From Streptomyces sp. NBC_01244 (GTDB lineage Bacteria > Actinomycetota > Actinomycetes > Streptomycetales > Streptomycetaceae), in NCBI RefSeq assembly GCF_035987325.1, contig NZ_CP108488.1, forward strand, positions 5,084,001 to 5,148,000: a stretch of 64,000 nt of DNA, read 5' to 3'. Every line of letters begins with the position of its first letter. Position 1 is the first letter of the stretch. The position numbers and the translations under genes are program-made. Shown in pieces: positions 1 to 9,750 of the stretch. The notes under the pieces are model-generated. The model was not told where the DNA came from. It worked only from the letters and a program-made list of their open reading frames with translations, and searched no databases.

Positions 1-783
1 GCGGCCGGGATCGACCCCGAACGCTCCACGGTCTTCGCGCACAGCGCGCTGCCCGCCCTCAACCAGCTCCTGCTGCCGTTCCTCTCGCTGGTGTCGGTGG
101 CGGAACTGGGCCGCAACCCCACCGTCAAGGACGAGATCGCGCACTCCCGGCAGGCTTCGGTGAGCGGGCTGATGTTCACCTATCCGGTGCACCAGGCCGC
201 CGACATCCTCTTCTGCAAGGCCGGTGTGGTGCCCGTGGGCCAGGACCAGCTCCCGCACCTGGAGGTCACCCGCACCATCGCCCGCCGCTTCAACGAGCGG
301 TACGGGGCCGACGGGCCGGTCTTCCCCGAGCCGGAGGCCCTGCTGTCCGCGGCTCCGCTGCTGCTCGGCACGGACGGCACCAAGATGAGCAAGTCCCGGG
401 GCAACGCGATCACCCTGTCGGCGACCGCCGACGAGACGGCCCGGCTGCTGAAGGGCGCCAAGACCGACGCGGTCCGCCGCATCACCTACGACCCGGCCGC
501 CCGCCCCGAGGTCTCCAGCCTCGTCCTGCTCGCCGCCCTGTGCCAGGACCGGGACCCGGTCGCGGTCGCGCAGGAGATCGGCGACGGCGGCGCGGCCCAG
601 CTGAAGAAGGTCGTCACCGAGGCCGTCAACGAACACTTCGCCCCGTTGCGGGCGCGCCGTACGGAGCTGGCGGCCGACCGCGGCCACGTACGCGAGGTCC
701 TGCGCGCCGGCAACGAACGTGCGAACGCGGTCGCCGAGACCACCCTCGCCGAGGTCCGCGCCGCCATGGGGATGGCGTACTGA
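1..783 (+). CDS. trpS: Tryptophanyl-tRNA synthetase, C-terminal part (partial at window edge)
   Basis: Charges tRNA-Trp with tryptophan in the cytoplasm. The reading frame is open from base 1, so the N-terminal part with the class I HIGH motif lies outside the window; 260 codons are visible. Seen: the class I signature KMSKS near base 388, preceded by the TrpRS-type stretch GTD, and the segment AADILFCKAGVVPVGQDQ, which is the tryptophan-binding region of the family. The stop at 781-783 abuts the stop of the convergent permease gene. An internal GTG at base 91 is not the start because homology runs upstream of it. Streptomyces often carry two trpS copies, so which one this is cannot be told from the fragment. 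Confidence 0.93.
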   Translation, partial: AAGIDPERSTVFAHSALPALNQLLLPFLSLVSVAELGRNPTVKDEIAHSRQASVSGLMFTYPVHQAADILFCKAGVVPVGQDQLPHLEVTRTIARRFNERYGADGPVFPEPEALLSAAPLLLGTDGTKMSKSRGNAITLSATADETARLLKGAKTDAVRRITYDPAARPEVSSLVLLAALCQDRDPVAVAQEIGDGGAAQLKKVVTEAVNEHFAPLRARRTELAADRGHVREVLRAGNERANAVAETTLAEVRAAMGMAY

Positions 784-1830
784 TCAGGCGGCTTCGGCCG
801 TGTACCGGGACCTCAGCTCCGAGACCACCCCGAAGAAGGCCGCGGTCAGCGGTACGGCCAGCAGCATCCCGAGGATGCCGGCGACGCTCGCTCCGGCCGT
901 GATCGCCAGCATGACCACCGCCGGGTGCATCTGCACGGTGCGGCTCTGCACCATGGGCTGGAGGACGTAGCCCTCGATCATCTGGACCGCCAGCACCACG
1001 CCCAGCGCCCACAGGCCGATCACCCAGCCGCGGTCGGCGAGGGCGACGAGGACCGCCACGGCGCCGGAGAGGAAGGCGCCGAGGTAGGGGATGTAGGCGG
1101 TCACGAACACCAGGGCGGCCAGCCCCACGGCGCCCGGGACCCGGAGGATCAGCAGACCCGCGCCGATGAGCACGGCGTCGACCAGGGCCACGAAGGTGGT
1201 CCCGCGCATGAAGCCCTCGACGGCCCCGTACGCGCGCCGCCCCATCGCCTCCATCAGGTCGCCCGAGCTGCTCGGCACCATCGAGCGCAGGGTGCCCACG
1301 GCCCGGTCGGAGTCGCGGAGGAAGAAGAAGATCAGCACCATGGCCAGCAGGGCCGTCGCGAGCATCGTCGCGACCACGCTGAGCCCGGTGACCACGCCCG
1401 AGGCGGCCGTTCCGCCGAACTTGGTGAGCAGGTCCTTGGAGTTCTTGGCCACGTCCTCCAGGGAGGTGCCGACCGCCCCGAAATGCTCGGCGAGGTCCGC
1501 GCCGGCCTTCCGCAGGGAGTCGATGATCTGGTCACCGGTCTCGATGAGCGCGAGCACGACGATGTAGCCGGCCCCGCCGACCACGGCGGCCACGGTCAGG
1601 CAGGTGAGGGCCGCGGCGAGCGAGCGGTTGACCTTCATGCGGACCAGCCGCCGGTGCATCGGCCCGAGCAGGGCCGTGCCGAGCACGGCGAGCAGGACGG
1701 GCGTGACCACCGTCCGGAAGACGGCGCACAGCCACACCACGAGCGCGAGGACGGCGGTGGCCAGGAGGACGACGACGCACCAGGCGGCGAGGCGGCGTAC
1801 GGGCTCGGGCAGCAGGGGAGTTGTCGGCAC
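784..1830 (-). CDS. AI-2E/PerM family transporter
   Basis: A 348-residue integral membrane protein of the AI-2E transporter (UPF0118, PerM) family; members export small molecules or act as Na+/H+-linked exporters, and the substrate is unknown here. Seen: two or three hydrophobic helices in the first 70 residues, a soluble segment around residues 85-160 with amphipathic helices, then about five more membrane helices. The family motif region LRVPGAVGLAALVFVTAYIP (residues about 225-245) is clear. Length is normal for the family. The GTG at 1830 is the only well-placed in-frame start. Its stop touches that of trpS, so the two genes converge with no spacer. Confidence 0.88.
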   Translation of the reverse strand: MPTTPLLPEPVRRLAAWCVVVLLATAVLALVVWLCAVFRTVVTPVLLAVLGTALLGPMHRRLVRMKVNRSLAAALTCLTVAAVVGGAGYIVVLALIETGDQIIDSLRKAGADLAEHFGAVGTSLEDVAKNSKDLLTKFGGTAASGVVTGLSVVATMLATALLAMVLIFFFLRDSDRAVGTLRSMVPSSSGDLMEAMGRRAYGAVEGFMRGTTFVALVDAVLIGAGLLILRVPGAVGLAALVFVTAYIPYLGAFLSGAVAVLVALADRGWVIGLWALGVVLAVQMIEGYVLQPMVQSRTVQMHPAVVMLAITAGASVAGILGMLLAVPLTAAFFGVVSELRSRYTAEAA

Positions 1831-1910
1831 GGCTCATACAAACAGTTGGGGAGCCGCCCCGGGCCGCGCCCCGCCGGGGAGGCCGGGGAGCGCGGCCGGG
1901 GGCGCCGGTG

Positions 1911-3551
1911 TCACGGGTTGACGATGACCTCGTCGACACGGCTCTCGGCGAAGAAGTGGGTCGCGTCGGGCTCTTCGTAGCGGGCCATCCAGGAGCCGGT
2001 CACTTCGGCGCCGAAGGTCTGGCTGAAGGTGCCGTCGGCCTCGGTCACGTCCCAGGTCTGGAAACGCCACGTGGTGCTTCCGGCAGGACGGAAGTAGTAG
2101 CTGACGGTCTGGCCGGCGAGGGGCTTCCAACTGGGGTCGGCGTGGGTGAGCTTGCCGGCGACGGTGATCTGCCGGCCCTTCTTGACCGGTTCGGGCGAGG
2201 CGTTGAACTGCGGGATGGCCGTCATGGTCCGGGCCACCTTGACGGCGGGGGTGGACCAGCCGTGGATGGCCTTCCTGCCCGCGTACCGCAGCCGGATGTG
2301 GCCGGCACCCGGGTAGGGCAGGGTCGACTCGATGTACGCCGGGGTGTTGGCGCCGGGCTTGGTGGTGACGTCCACGCTCTTTCGGGTGGTCCAGCCGGTC
2401 TTGCCGTCCGCCGAGTGCTGGACCTCCACCTTCAGCGAAGTGGTGCCGGCCGGGATCTCACCGCGGTCGAACCGGGCCTTCACCGTCACGGTCTTGTTCT
2501 TGTCCACCGAGGCCGTGAAGCCGGTGAACAGGGTGCCGGCGGTGGTGTTCACCTTCACCTGCGGGCCGCTTCCGGACAACCAGGGCGAGTCCTCGACGAC
2601 CGTCCACGGCTTGTCGTCGAGGAACTTCGGGGACGCGGTGAAGCGGCCCGAGCCGTCGGTCTTGACGTTCTCCGGACCGACCTTGATCTCCATGCCGGCG
2701 GGTACCGGCTTGTACGTGCCGTCAGGAGACAGCCAGGCGACGGTTCCGCCGACCTTGCCCCGGGTCGCGTAGGCGCCGGTCTGCGTCGTGGAGTCCAGGG
2801 TGATGCGGGCCCTCGTCGCCCACACGGCGGGTTCTGTGGACGTCACCGCCTTGGCGCCGTTCAGCTCGGTCGCGAGGTCCACGTGCACGTGGTACCACCC
2901 GTAGTCGAAGTGGTCCTCGTGAACGGGCTCGGCACCCGTGACCACGATCTTGGACTCGAAGTGTCCCTGTGCGTCCGCCGTGACCGGCGTGGCGACGGTG
3001 CCGATCCGGCGGGTGACCGTGCCGCCCGCGAAGGGCTTGCGCGAGCTGTCGCGGGGGTCGTGGATCTTGATGTCACCGGACACGACCGTGTCCCGCTCCG
3101 TCAGCGACACCCCGTTCGAGCTCTTCACGTTCTCGAACACCGGCCGCAGGTCGTAGCTCAGGGTCGACCTGTCCTTGTGGAGGACGGGCTCGCCCTCGGT
3201 TCCCTCGTACTCCACGTCGACGGCGTACTGCCCGAGGTCGGCGAGGCGCAGCGGGCCGGTCGTGAGGTACTCCGCCATCTGGGGCATGTCCGTCTCGCAC
3301 ATCCCCTCGCAGCGCTCCGTGACGGAGAAGCTCGTGAGGGTGGCGGCCGGCGTCGACGTGCCCTTCGGGCGCACGTGCACCTTGAGCCCCTTGGGCTGCT
3401 CCGGGGTGGGGAACTTGAGCTCGATGCCCGAGGCGGCCGAGATGACGGAGAACTGCGGATGGGGGTCGGCCGCCTGGGCGGCCGTGGGCGCGGCCAGTAC
3501 GGCCCCCATGGCCGTCGCCGCACAGAGCACGGCACCGATGCGCTTCTTCAT
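1911..3551 (-). CDS. Secreted protein with Ig-like repeats, function unknown
   Basis: Encodes 546 residues. The first 27 residues form a typical Sec signal peptide (MKKRIGAVLCAATAMG, then an alanine-rich cleavage region ending AQA). The rest has no membrane helix and is rich in Thr, Val and Gly with several segments such as 'GKVGGTVAWLSPDG' and 'GRQITVAGKLTHADPSWKPL' that read like repeated beta-sandwich (Ig-like or CARDB-type) domains. It is therefore predicted to be exported and to be a non-catalytic binding or matrix protein. It stands 61 bp downstream of the phosphatase gene on the same strand. A pair of TTCA/GTCA half-sites at 3572-3593 resembles a poor PHO box. No known enzyme motif was recognised. 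Confidence 0.75.
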   Translation of the reverse strand: MKKRIGAVLCAATAMGAVLAAPTAAQAADPHPQFSVISAASGIELKFPTPEQPKGLKVHVRPKGTSTPAATLTSFSVTERCEGMCETDMPQMAEYLTTGPLRLADLGQYAVDVEYEGTEGEPVLHKDRSTLSYDLRPVFENVKSSNGVSLTERDTVVSGDIKIHDPRDSSRKPFAGGTVTRRIGTVATPVTADAQGHFESKIVVTGAEPVHEDHFDYGWYHVHVDLATELNGAKAVTSTEPAVWATRARITLDSTTQTGAYATRGKVGGTVAWLSPDGTYKPVPAGMEIKVGPENVKTDGSGRFTASPKFLDDKPWTVVEDSPWLSGSGPQVKVNTTAGTLFTGFTASVDKNKTVTVKARFDRGEIPAGTTSLKVEVQHSADGKTGWTTRKSVDVTTKPGANTPAYIESTLPYPGAGHIRLRYAGRKAIHGWSTPAVKVARTMTAIPQFNASPEPVKKGRQITVAGKLTHADPSWKPLAGQTVSYYFRPAGSTTWRFQTWDVTEADGTFSQTFGAEVTGSWMARYEEPDATHFFAESRVDEVIVNP

Positions 3552-3612
3552 GTGTCCCCCCGGGAGAATCCGTTCATCGGCCGGTCACTGGACCCACCGA
3601 TGAAGGGACCGC

Positions 3613-5871
3613 TCACTCCACCGGATGGTTGTACGGGGAGTCGCTCTCCGTCGCTTCGGCGGGTTTGGACTGTTCGAGCAGGACGAACCACGTGGACTTG
3701 CCCTCGCCGCGCGGGTCGACGCCCCAGTCGTCCGCGAGCATCTCCAGCAGCAGGACGCCCCTCCCGCTCGACGCCATCTCTCCGGGGTGCCGCTTGTGCG
3801 GCAGCTCGTCGGAGGCGTCCGCCACCTCCACCCGCAGCCGGCGCGAGCCGAGCTCGCCCACGGCCTCGGCGACCAGCAGGGCGTCCCCGTCCGTGTGGAC
3901 CAGTACGTTCGTCAGCATCTCGGAGACCATCAGCACCGCCGCGTCGACCTGCTCCGGGTCCGCCCAGTCGTGCAGCAGCTCCCGGATCTGCCGGCGGACC
4001 CCCGCGACCCGCTCCGGCTCGGCCTGGGCGACGGTCGTCATGGTGCGCCGGGCCGGCCGCGACGGATGCAGCAGCGGGGTCTCGCAGCCGCAGCCCTCGC
4101 CCTCGCGGCAGAGCAGGACCACGGCGATGTCGTCCTCGCGCCGGTCGGCCAGCGGGCCGGTGGTGTGGTGCGAGGACGGGCCGTGCACCGCCTGGACCAG
4201 CAGGTCGGCCAGCCGCTCCAGGTGGCGGGGCTCCGGGTCCGCGTCCTGCGCGGCGTAGGGGGTCTGCGACTCCAGGATGGCCCGCAGCCGGGCCCAGCCC
4301 GTGTCGAGGTCGTGCCCGCCCGTCTCGATGAGCCCGTCGGTGCAGAGCATCATCGTCTCGCCGGGTTCCAGGGTGAACCGCGTCGTCGGGTAGTCGGTGT
4401 CCGGCACGATGCCGAGCGGCAGCCCGCCCGCCGTGGGCCGCATCAGGACCGTGCCGTCGGCCATCCGCACCGCCGGGTCGGGGTGTCCGGCGCGGGCCAC
4501 CTCGAGCAGGCCGGTCTGCGGATCGCACTCCACGTAGAGGCAGGTCGCGAAGCGCGGGCTCTGGAAATCGGAGTACCCGCCCGTGTCCCCGCCCGTGCCC
4601 GGCCCCGTGTCCTGCCCCGTGTCCTGCTCCGAGCACAGGCCCGCCAGGAAGCGGGAGGCGCGCGAGAGCACCGCGTCGGGCCGGTGGCCCTCGGAGGCGT
4701 ACGCGCGCACCGCGATCCGGAGCTGACCCATGAGCCCGGCCGCCCGGACGTCGTGGCCCTGGACATCGCCGATGACCAGCGCGAACCGTCCCGAAGGCAG
4801 CGGGATCATGTCGTACCAGTCGCCGCCGACCTGGAGCCCGCCGCCGGTCGGCACGTAGCGCGCGGCGAGGGTCATCCCGGGGATCTCGGGGCCCAGCTGG
4901 GGCATCATCGACCGCTGGAGGCCCGTGGTGAGCTCCCGCTCGGACTCGGCCACCCCGGCGCGCTGGAGGGCCTGCGCGAGCATCCGGGCCACCGTCGTCA
5001 GGACGGAGCGCTCGTCGGGGGAGAAGGACACCGGGTGCTTGAACGCGGCCATCCAGGCGCCCATGGTCCGGCCGGCGACGACCAGCGGCAGGAACGCCCA
5101 GGAGATCCGGTCGAAGCGCTGGGCGAGCGGCCAGGTGGCCGGAAAGCGCCGCTTGTAGTCGTCGGGGCTCGGGAGGTAGATCGCCCGCCCGGTACGGACG
5201 ACCTCCGCGGCCGGGTAGTCGGTCAGCAGCGGCATGTCCGCGAAGGGACCCTCGTCCCCGGGATCGTGCCCGTGGTGCCCGATGATCGACAGCCGGTCGC
5301 CGGACACGCCGAAGACGGCCAGACCGTCGGGGATGAACCCGGGCATGGACAGCGATGCCGCCACCCGCAGGACCTCGGCGGTGGAGCGGGCCTCGGCCAG
5401 CGCCCGCCCGGCGTCCAGCAGGAACGCCTCGCGCGAGCGGCGCCAGTCGCCGGTGATGGGGGTGTGCACGGCGGTGGTGCCGGGCTGGGCCTCGGCTATT
5501 TCCTGGATCGTGCCGATCAGCTCGTAGTCGACGCGGCCGTCCGCGGCGCGGTTCTCCAGCGGCTTCGAGCGGCTGCGTACCGTCCGCAGCACCCTCCCGT
5601 CCTCGTCCATGATCCGGAGCCGGGCCTCGGCGAGGGTGCCCTCGGCGACCGCGAGGTTCACGATGCCGTTGATCTCGTTCCAGTCCACCGGGTGGAAGCG
5701 CGAGCGCACGGCGACCTCGGGCAGCGCGACGGGCTCGGCGGGCAGCCCGAGCAGCCGGGCGGCCTCGCTGTCGAGGGTGACCGTCCCGGACGCGTTGTCC
5801 CATCGCCACAAACCGGTCGCGATGGCGGCCAGGACGTCCTCTGTGCGCACCCGGTCATCTTTACAGGTCAT
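3613..5871 (-). CDS. PAS-GAF-SpoIIE phosphatase with C-terminal anti-sigma-type ATPase domain
   Basis: A 752-residue cytoplasmic signalling protein. Domains in order: a PAS-like sensor (about 10-120), a GAF domain (about 150-300), a PPM/SpoIIE serine phosphatase (about 325-530; motifs VGGDWYDMIPL, VIGDVQGHD and MMLCTDGLIE carry the expected metal-binding aspartates) and an HATPase_c domain of the RsbW type (about 610-745; TNVLVHTDGDALL and SSGRGVLLLEMLADDWG). Such proteins switch partner sigma factors by dephosphorylating anti-anti-sigma factors and sometimes phosphorylating them. The frame is open far upstream, but the ATG at 5871 (MTCKDDRVRTEDVL) begins just before the PAS domain; the extra upstream residues look like the divergent aspS promoter. 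A Cys-rich patch (CREGEGCGC) links the two catalytic halves. Confidence 0.88.
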   Translation of the reverse strand: MTCKDDRVRTEDVLAAIATGLWRWDNASGTVTLDSEAARLLGLPAEPVALPEVAVRSRFHPVDWNEINGIVNLAVAEGTLAEARLRIMDEDGRVLRTVRSRSKPLENRAADGRVDYELIGTIQEIAEAQPGTTAVHTPITGDWRRSREAFLLDAGRALAEARSTAEVLRVAASLSMPGFIPDGLAVFGVSGDRLSIIGHHGHDPGDEGPFADMPLLTDYPAAEVVRTGRAIYLPSPDDYKRRFPATWPLAQRFDRISWAFLPLVVAGRTMGAWMAAFKHPVSFSPDERSVLTTVARMLAQALQRAGVAESERELTTGLQRSMMPQLGPEIPGMTLAARYVPTGGGLQVGGDWYDMIPLPSGRFALVIGDVQGHDVRAAGLMGQLRIAVRAYASEGHRPDAVLSRASRFLAGLCSEQDTGQDTGPGTGGDTGGYSDFQSPRFATCLYVECDPQTGLLEVARAGHPDPAVRMADGTVLMRPTAGGLPLGIVPDTDYPTTRFTLEPGETMMLCTDGLIETGGHDLDTGWARLRAILESQTPYAAQDADPEPRHLERLADLLVQAVHGPSSHHTTGPLADRREDDIAVVLLCREGEGCGCETPLLHPSRPARRTMTTVAQAEPERVAGVRRQIRELLHDWADPEQVDAAVLMVSEMLTNVLVHTDGDALLVAEAVGELGSRRLRVEVADASDELPHKRHPGEMASSGRGVLLLEMLADDWGVDPRGEGKSTWFVLLEQSKPAEATESDSPYNHPVE

Positions 5872-5998
5872 CCGCCTGGCGTGCCTGTTCACCACCCCGG
5901 TCACCACCCCGGCGGGCGGCCCCGCACGGGCTCGCGCCCCGGACGGTAACCTTGGGACGGTTGAATCCACCCTGGTATCACGTAGAACTGGATGACTG

Positions 5999-7804
5999 AT
6001 GCATCGGTACAGGTCCCACACGTGCGGCGAGCTTCGTGCCTCCGACGTCGCCTCCGACGTCCGGCTGAGCGGCTGGCTGCACAATCGGCGCGACCTGGGC
6101 GGCATCCTCTTCATCGATCTGCGTGACCACTACGGCATCACGCAGCTCGTCGCCCGTCCCGGCACGGCCGCCAACGAGGCGCTCAGCAGCGTCACCAAGG
6201 AGACCGTCGTCCGCATCGACGGCAAGGTCGTCTCCCGCGGCGCGGACAACGTCAACCCCGAGCTCGCCACCGGCGACATCGAGGTCGAGGTCACCGCGGT
6301 CGAGGTGCTCGGCGCCTCCGCCCCGCTGCCCTTCACCATCAACACCGACGACGGGGTGAACGAGGAGCGCCGTCTGGAGTACCGCTTCCTCGACCTGCGC
6401 CGCGAGCGCATGCACCGCAACATCATGCTGCGCTCGGCCGTCATCGCCTCCATCCGCTCCAAGATGGTGGCCCTCGGCTTCAACGAGATGGCGACCCCGA
6501 TCCTCACCGCGACCTCCCCCGAGGGCGCCCGTGACTTCGTCGTACCGTCCCGCCTGAACCCGGGCAAGTTCTACGCGCTCCCGCAGGCGCCGCAGCAGTT
6601 CAAGCAGCTGCTGATGATCTCCGGCTTCGACCGGTACTTCCAGATCGCGCCCTGCTTCCGCGACGAGGACGCCCGCGCCGACCGCTCGCCGGGCGAGTTC
6701 TACCAGCTCGACGTCGAGATGTCCTTCGTCGAGCAGGAGGACGTCTTCCAGCCCATCGAGCGGCTGATGACGGAGATCTTCACCGAGTTCGGCAAGGGCC
6801 GCCCGGTCACCTCGCCGTTCCCGCGGATCCCCTTCCGCGAGTCGATGATGAAGTACGGCAACGACAAGCCCGACCTGCGCTCCAAGCTGGAGCTCGTCGA
6901 CATCACCGACGTGTTCGAGGGCTCCGAGTTCAAGGCGTTCGCCGGCAAGCACGTGCGCGCCCTGGCCGTCCCGGACACCGCCGGCCAGCCGCGCAAGTTC
7001 TTCGACGGCCTCGGCGAGTACGCGATCTCGCTGGGCGCCAAGGGCCTGGCCTGGGTCCGCGTGGGTGAGGACGGTGCGCTGACCGGCCCGATCGCCAAGT
7101 TCCTCACCGAGGAGAACGTCAAGGTCCTCACCGAGCGCCTCGGTCTGGCCGCCGGTCACGCCGTGTTCTTCGGCGCGGGCGAGTTCGACGAGGTCTCCAA
7201 GATCATGGCGGGCGTCCGCGTCGAGGCCTCCAAGCGCGCCGGACAGTTCGAGGAGGACGTCTTCCGCTTCTGTTGGATCGTCGACTTCCCGATGTTCGAG
7301 GCGGACGAGGAGACCGGCAAGATCGACTTCTCCCACAACCCGTTCTCCATGCCGCAGGGCGGCATGAAGGACCTGGAGGAGAAGGACCCGCTCGACATCC
7401 TGGCGTGGCAGTACGACATCGTCTGCAACGGCATCGAGCTGTCCTCCGGCGCCATCCGCAACCACGAGCCCGAGGTCATGCTGAAGGCCTTCGAGATCGC
7501 CGGTTACGAGGCCGAGACCGTCGAGCGCGAGTTCGCGGGCATGCTGCGGGCCTTCCGCCTCGGTGCCCCGCCGCACGGCGGCATCGCCCCGGGCGTGGAC
7601 CGCATCGTGATGCTGCTCGCCGACGAGCCGAACATCCGCGAGACCATCGCCTTCCCGCTCAACGGCAACGCGCAGGACCTGATGATGGGCGCGCCCACCA
7701 TCCTGGAGGAGTCCCGCCTGCGCGAGCTGAACATCGCCCTGCGCAAGCCGGTGGAGACGAAGACCACCGAGCCGGTCGACAAGGCCGTCAAGCCCCACCA
7801 GTAG
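5999..7804 (+). CDS. aspS: Aspartyl-tRNA synthetase
   Basis: Class IIb synthetase, 601 residues, the usual length of the bacterial type. Seen: N-terminal OB-fold anticodon-binding domain ([19 protein letters not shown]), motif 2 [10 protein letters not shown] followed by the flipping-loop region, the GAD insertion domain in the middle, and motif 3 [15 protein letters not shown] near the C terminus. The start is ATG at 5999, giving [13 protein letters not shown], which matches where the family starts. It diverges from the phosphatase gene with a 127-bp gap, and is followed by a near-perfect terminator. Whether it is discriminating or also makes Asp-tRNA-Asn cannot be read reliably. Confidence 0.96.
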   Translation: MHRYRSHTCGELRASDVASDVRLSGWLHNRRDLGGILFIDLRDHYGITQLVARPGTAANEALSSVTKETVVRIDGKVVSRGADNVNPELATGDIEVEVTAVEVLGASAPLPFTINTDDGVNEERRLEYRFLDLRRERMHRNIMLRSAVIASIRSKMVALGFNEMATPILTATSPEGARDFVVPSRLNPGKFYALPQAPQQFKQLLMISGFDRYFQIAPCFRDEDARADRSPGEFYQLDVEMSFVEQEDVFQPIERLMTEIFTEFGKGRPVTSPFPRIPFRESMMKYGNDKPDLRSKLELVDITDVFEGSEFKAFAGKHVRALAVPDTAGQPRKFFDGLGEYAISLGAKGLAWVRVGEDGALTGPIAKFLTEENVKVLTERLGLAAGHAVFFGAGEFDEVSKIMAGVRVEASKRAGQFEEDVFRFCWIVDFPMFEADEETGKIDFSHNPFSMPQGGMKDLEEKDPLDILAWQYDIVCNGIELSSGAIRNHEPEVMLKAFEIAGYEAETVEREFAGMLRAFRLGAPPHGGIAPGVDRIVMLLADEPNIRETIAFPLNGNAQDLMMGAPTILEESRLRELNIALRKPVETKTTEPVDKAVKPHQ

Positions 7805-7813
7805 CCGTTCGCG

Positions 7814-7853
7814 AAGAAGGGCCCGGGATCCGTACGGATCCCGGGCCCTTCTT
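7814..7853. terminator. Bidirectional intrinsic terminator after aspS
   Basis: A perfect palindrome with 20-base arms (7814-7833 and 7834-7853), GC-rich with a T run on one side and A run on the other. It sits between the convergent ends of aspS and the VWA gene and can serve both. Confidence 0.9.
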
Positions 7854-7862
7854 TCGTTGCTC

Positions 7863-9458
7863 CTAGAACTTCTCCAGCAGGCCCTTGAGGAGGGCTGCCG
7901 AGGTCAGTTCGGCCGGCGCGGGGCCGGCGTGGAAGAAGCCGGCGTTGTCGGCGTCCAGCTTGCGCAGGAAGTCGAAGGCCTTGGCATCGTGATCGCCGAA
8001 GGCGACGAACTGCCAGTGGATGCCGGGGGCCGCGGTGGCGGCGTCGGCGATCGCCTGACGGGCGGGGCGGACGTTGTCGGGCGCGCCGTCCGTCTGGAAC
8101 ACGACCAGGGCCGGACCCTCGCCGCCGTCCTTCTGGTAGCGCTCCACGACGGCCTCCACGGCGACGTGGTAGCTGGTGCGGCCCATCCGGCCGAGCTCCG
8201 TGTGGCGGGCCTCGACCCAGGCCCCGTCGTAGGCGTCGAGGGACAGGTCGGCCGCGCCGTCCAGCTCGGTGGAGAAGAACACCGTACGGACGGTGGCCTC
8301 TTCGTCGAGGTGAGCGGCGAGGGCGAGGGCGTGGTCGGCGAGGTGCTGGACGCTGCCGTCCTTGTAGAACGGGCGCATTGAGCCCGACCGGTCGAGCACG
8401 AGGAACACGGTGGCGCGGGCGCCGGCCTTCCCCTTGGTGCGCAGGACCTGTCCGGCGGCCTTGTACGCGGCCGCGAGCGGGGGCGCTTGCCGCTTGAGGG
8501 CGGCGAGGGTGTGCGCGGGGCCGCCTTCGGCGGCATCGGCGGTGAGGAGCTCGGCCTCGGAATCGGCCTCGGTCCCGGCAGGCTCCGCCTCGGCGGTGTC
8601 CTGCGCCTGCGGCGCGGCGGCGTCGGCCGCCACGGGCTCGGCCTCGGCGGCGGCCTGCGGCTCGGTGTGCGCCTCGGCGGCGGGCTCCTCCTCGGGGGCT
8701 GCGGCCAGGGCCGGTTCGGCCTCGGCCTCGGCGGCGACCGGCTCGGCCTCGGGGGTGGCTGCTTCGGCTTCGGCCTCGGCTTCGGCCGCCGGAGCGTCGA
8801 GCGGCTCGGCTTCGGCCTCCGCCACCTCGGCTTCGGCTTCGGCTTCGGTCCCGGCCTCGGCCGCGAGGGGCTCCGGCTCGGTGGTGGCGGGCTCCGGCGT
8901 TGCCTCGGCCTCGGACTCGGCTTCGGTCACAGCCTCGGGCTCGGCTTCAGCCTCGGCCACAGCCTCGGCCACAGCCTCAGCTTCGGCCCCGGCTTCGGCC
9001 TCGGTCACAGCCTCGGCGTCGGTCGCAGCCGCAGCCTCAGCTTCGGCCTCCGCCTCGACTACAGCCTCGGCTGCGGCGGTCGGGGTCTCCTCGGCGGCCG
9101 GTTCCGCTTCGGCGGTGACGGGCTCCGCTTCGGTGGTGGCCGGGGCCGTCGTGGTGGGCGGCGCCGCCGGGGTTGCCGGCGAACCCCCGGTGGAGGACCG
9201 GCGGGCCTCCGGGACCGTGGGGTCCGGGTTGGGGGCCGGGGCCGGGGCGGTGAGCACCGTGCCCGGTTCGAGGTCCCGGGGGGTGGACTGCGGGGGAACA
9301 GTGGGGTTGTCGAAGGAGGCGGCGACCAGCTCGGCCGCCGCGTCCAGGGGGGTGCGTTCGGTCTGGCTCGGGAGGGCCGCCGAAGGGGTACCGGTCGTCT
9401 CCGGAACCGATTCAGAGGTCCGTCCGAACACCTTGCGCAACAAGCTCCGAATACCCAT
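7863..9458 (-). CDS. VWA-domain protein with long Ala/Glu repeat
   Basis: A 531-residue protein. The N terminus ([13 protein letters not shown]) is basic and amphipathic. Residues about 60-300 are a low-complexity Ala/Glu/Thr/Pro stretch made of repeated EAEAEA units. The C-terminal 200 residues form a von Willebrand A domain with an intact metal-ion site: DRSGS (DxSxS) and the later TDGAPDN aspartate. VWA proteins of this kind, related to TerY/TerF-type proteins, bind partners through a divalent ion. The start is ATG at 9458; upstream codons read into the phoX promoter region and lack domain similarity. No signal peptide is seen, so it is probably cytoplasmic. Partner unknown. Confidence 0.8.
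   Translation of the reverse strand: MGIRSLLRKVFGRTSESVPETTGTPSAALPSQTERTPLDAAAELVAASFDNPTVPPQSTPRDLEPGTVLTAPAPAPNPDPTVPEARRSSTGGSPATPAAPPTTTAPATTEAEPVTAEAEPAAEETPTAAAEAVVEAEAEAEAAAATDAEAVTEAEAGAEAEAVAEAVAEAEAEPEAVTEAESEAEATPEPATTEPEPLAAEAGTEAEAEAEVAEAEAEPLDAPAAEAEAEAEAATPEAEPVAAEAEAEPALAAAPEEEPAAEAHTEPQAAAEAEPVAADAAAPQAQDTAEAEPAGTEADSEAELLTADAAEGGPAHTLAALKRQAPPLAAAYKAAGQVLRTKGKAGARATVFLVLDRSGSMRPFYKDGSVQHLADHALALAAHLDEEATVRTVFFSTELDGAADLSLDAYDGAWVEARHTELGRMGRTSYHVAVEAVVERYQKDGGEGPALVVFQTDGAPDNVRPARQAIADAATAAPGIHWQFVAFGDHDAKAFDFLRKLDADNAGFFHAGPAPAELTSAALLKGLLEKF
8540..9130 (-). repeat. Degenerate 6-base coding repeat (Ala-Glu) inside VWA gene
   Basis: Dozens of imperfect copies of a GCCGAG/GCTGAA-type hexamer encode EAEAEA tracts. 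The repeat keeps frame and uses mixed codons, which argues for an old, selected low-complexity linker and not a fresh slippage product. Confidence 0.85.
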
Positions 9459-9638
9459 GGGCCAGGCCTTTCGCATGAGTGCGTGCGTCATTTGTCCGTG
9501 AGGCGCGGTAGATCCCTGCCCAGAGTGGACACGTAAGGTTATCGGCCCCTTGGCTGGAACTTCGGGAGGGGCACCTTTCGTGGCGCCCACTGCGCAAACA
9601 CACCCGTTCCGCCCCCGAACTGCCGCCCCGACGTGCCG

Positions 9639-9660
9639 GATTCACCCGGCGTTCACCCAT
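9639..9660 (+). promoter_or_regulatory. PHO box (PhoP-binding direct repeat) upstream of phoX
   Basis: Two TTCACCC cores at 9641 and 9652, exactly 11 bases apart, match the Streptomyces PhoP direct-repeat unit (GTTCACC type). The site lies about 90 bp upstream of the PhoX start, a usual position for PhoP activation under phosphate limitation. It lies in the shared intergenic region with the divergent VWA gene. Confidence 0.85.
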
Positions 9661-9750
9661 CGGCCGCCGCTTCGGCGCAACCCGCCCATAGCGTCACCGA
9701 CAGATTGTTCCGACACGTTGTCGGGGACCGTGCATCTACGGAGGACACTC

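Noticed and set aside
3572..3593. PHO box before the secreted Ig-like protein
   Set aside because: TTCA/GTCA spacing is right but flanking bases fit poorly and it lies too close to the start codon; kept only as a remark.
5978..7798. A 606-codon open frame antisense to aspS
   Set aside because: It mirrors the aspS codons; very high G+C leaves antisense frames open. No ribosome site and no family match in the translation.
8540..9130. CRISPR-like array in the VWA gene
   Set aside because: The repeats are six-base coding units without unique spacers and continue the reading frame.
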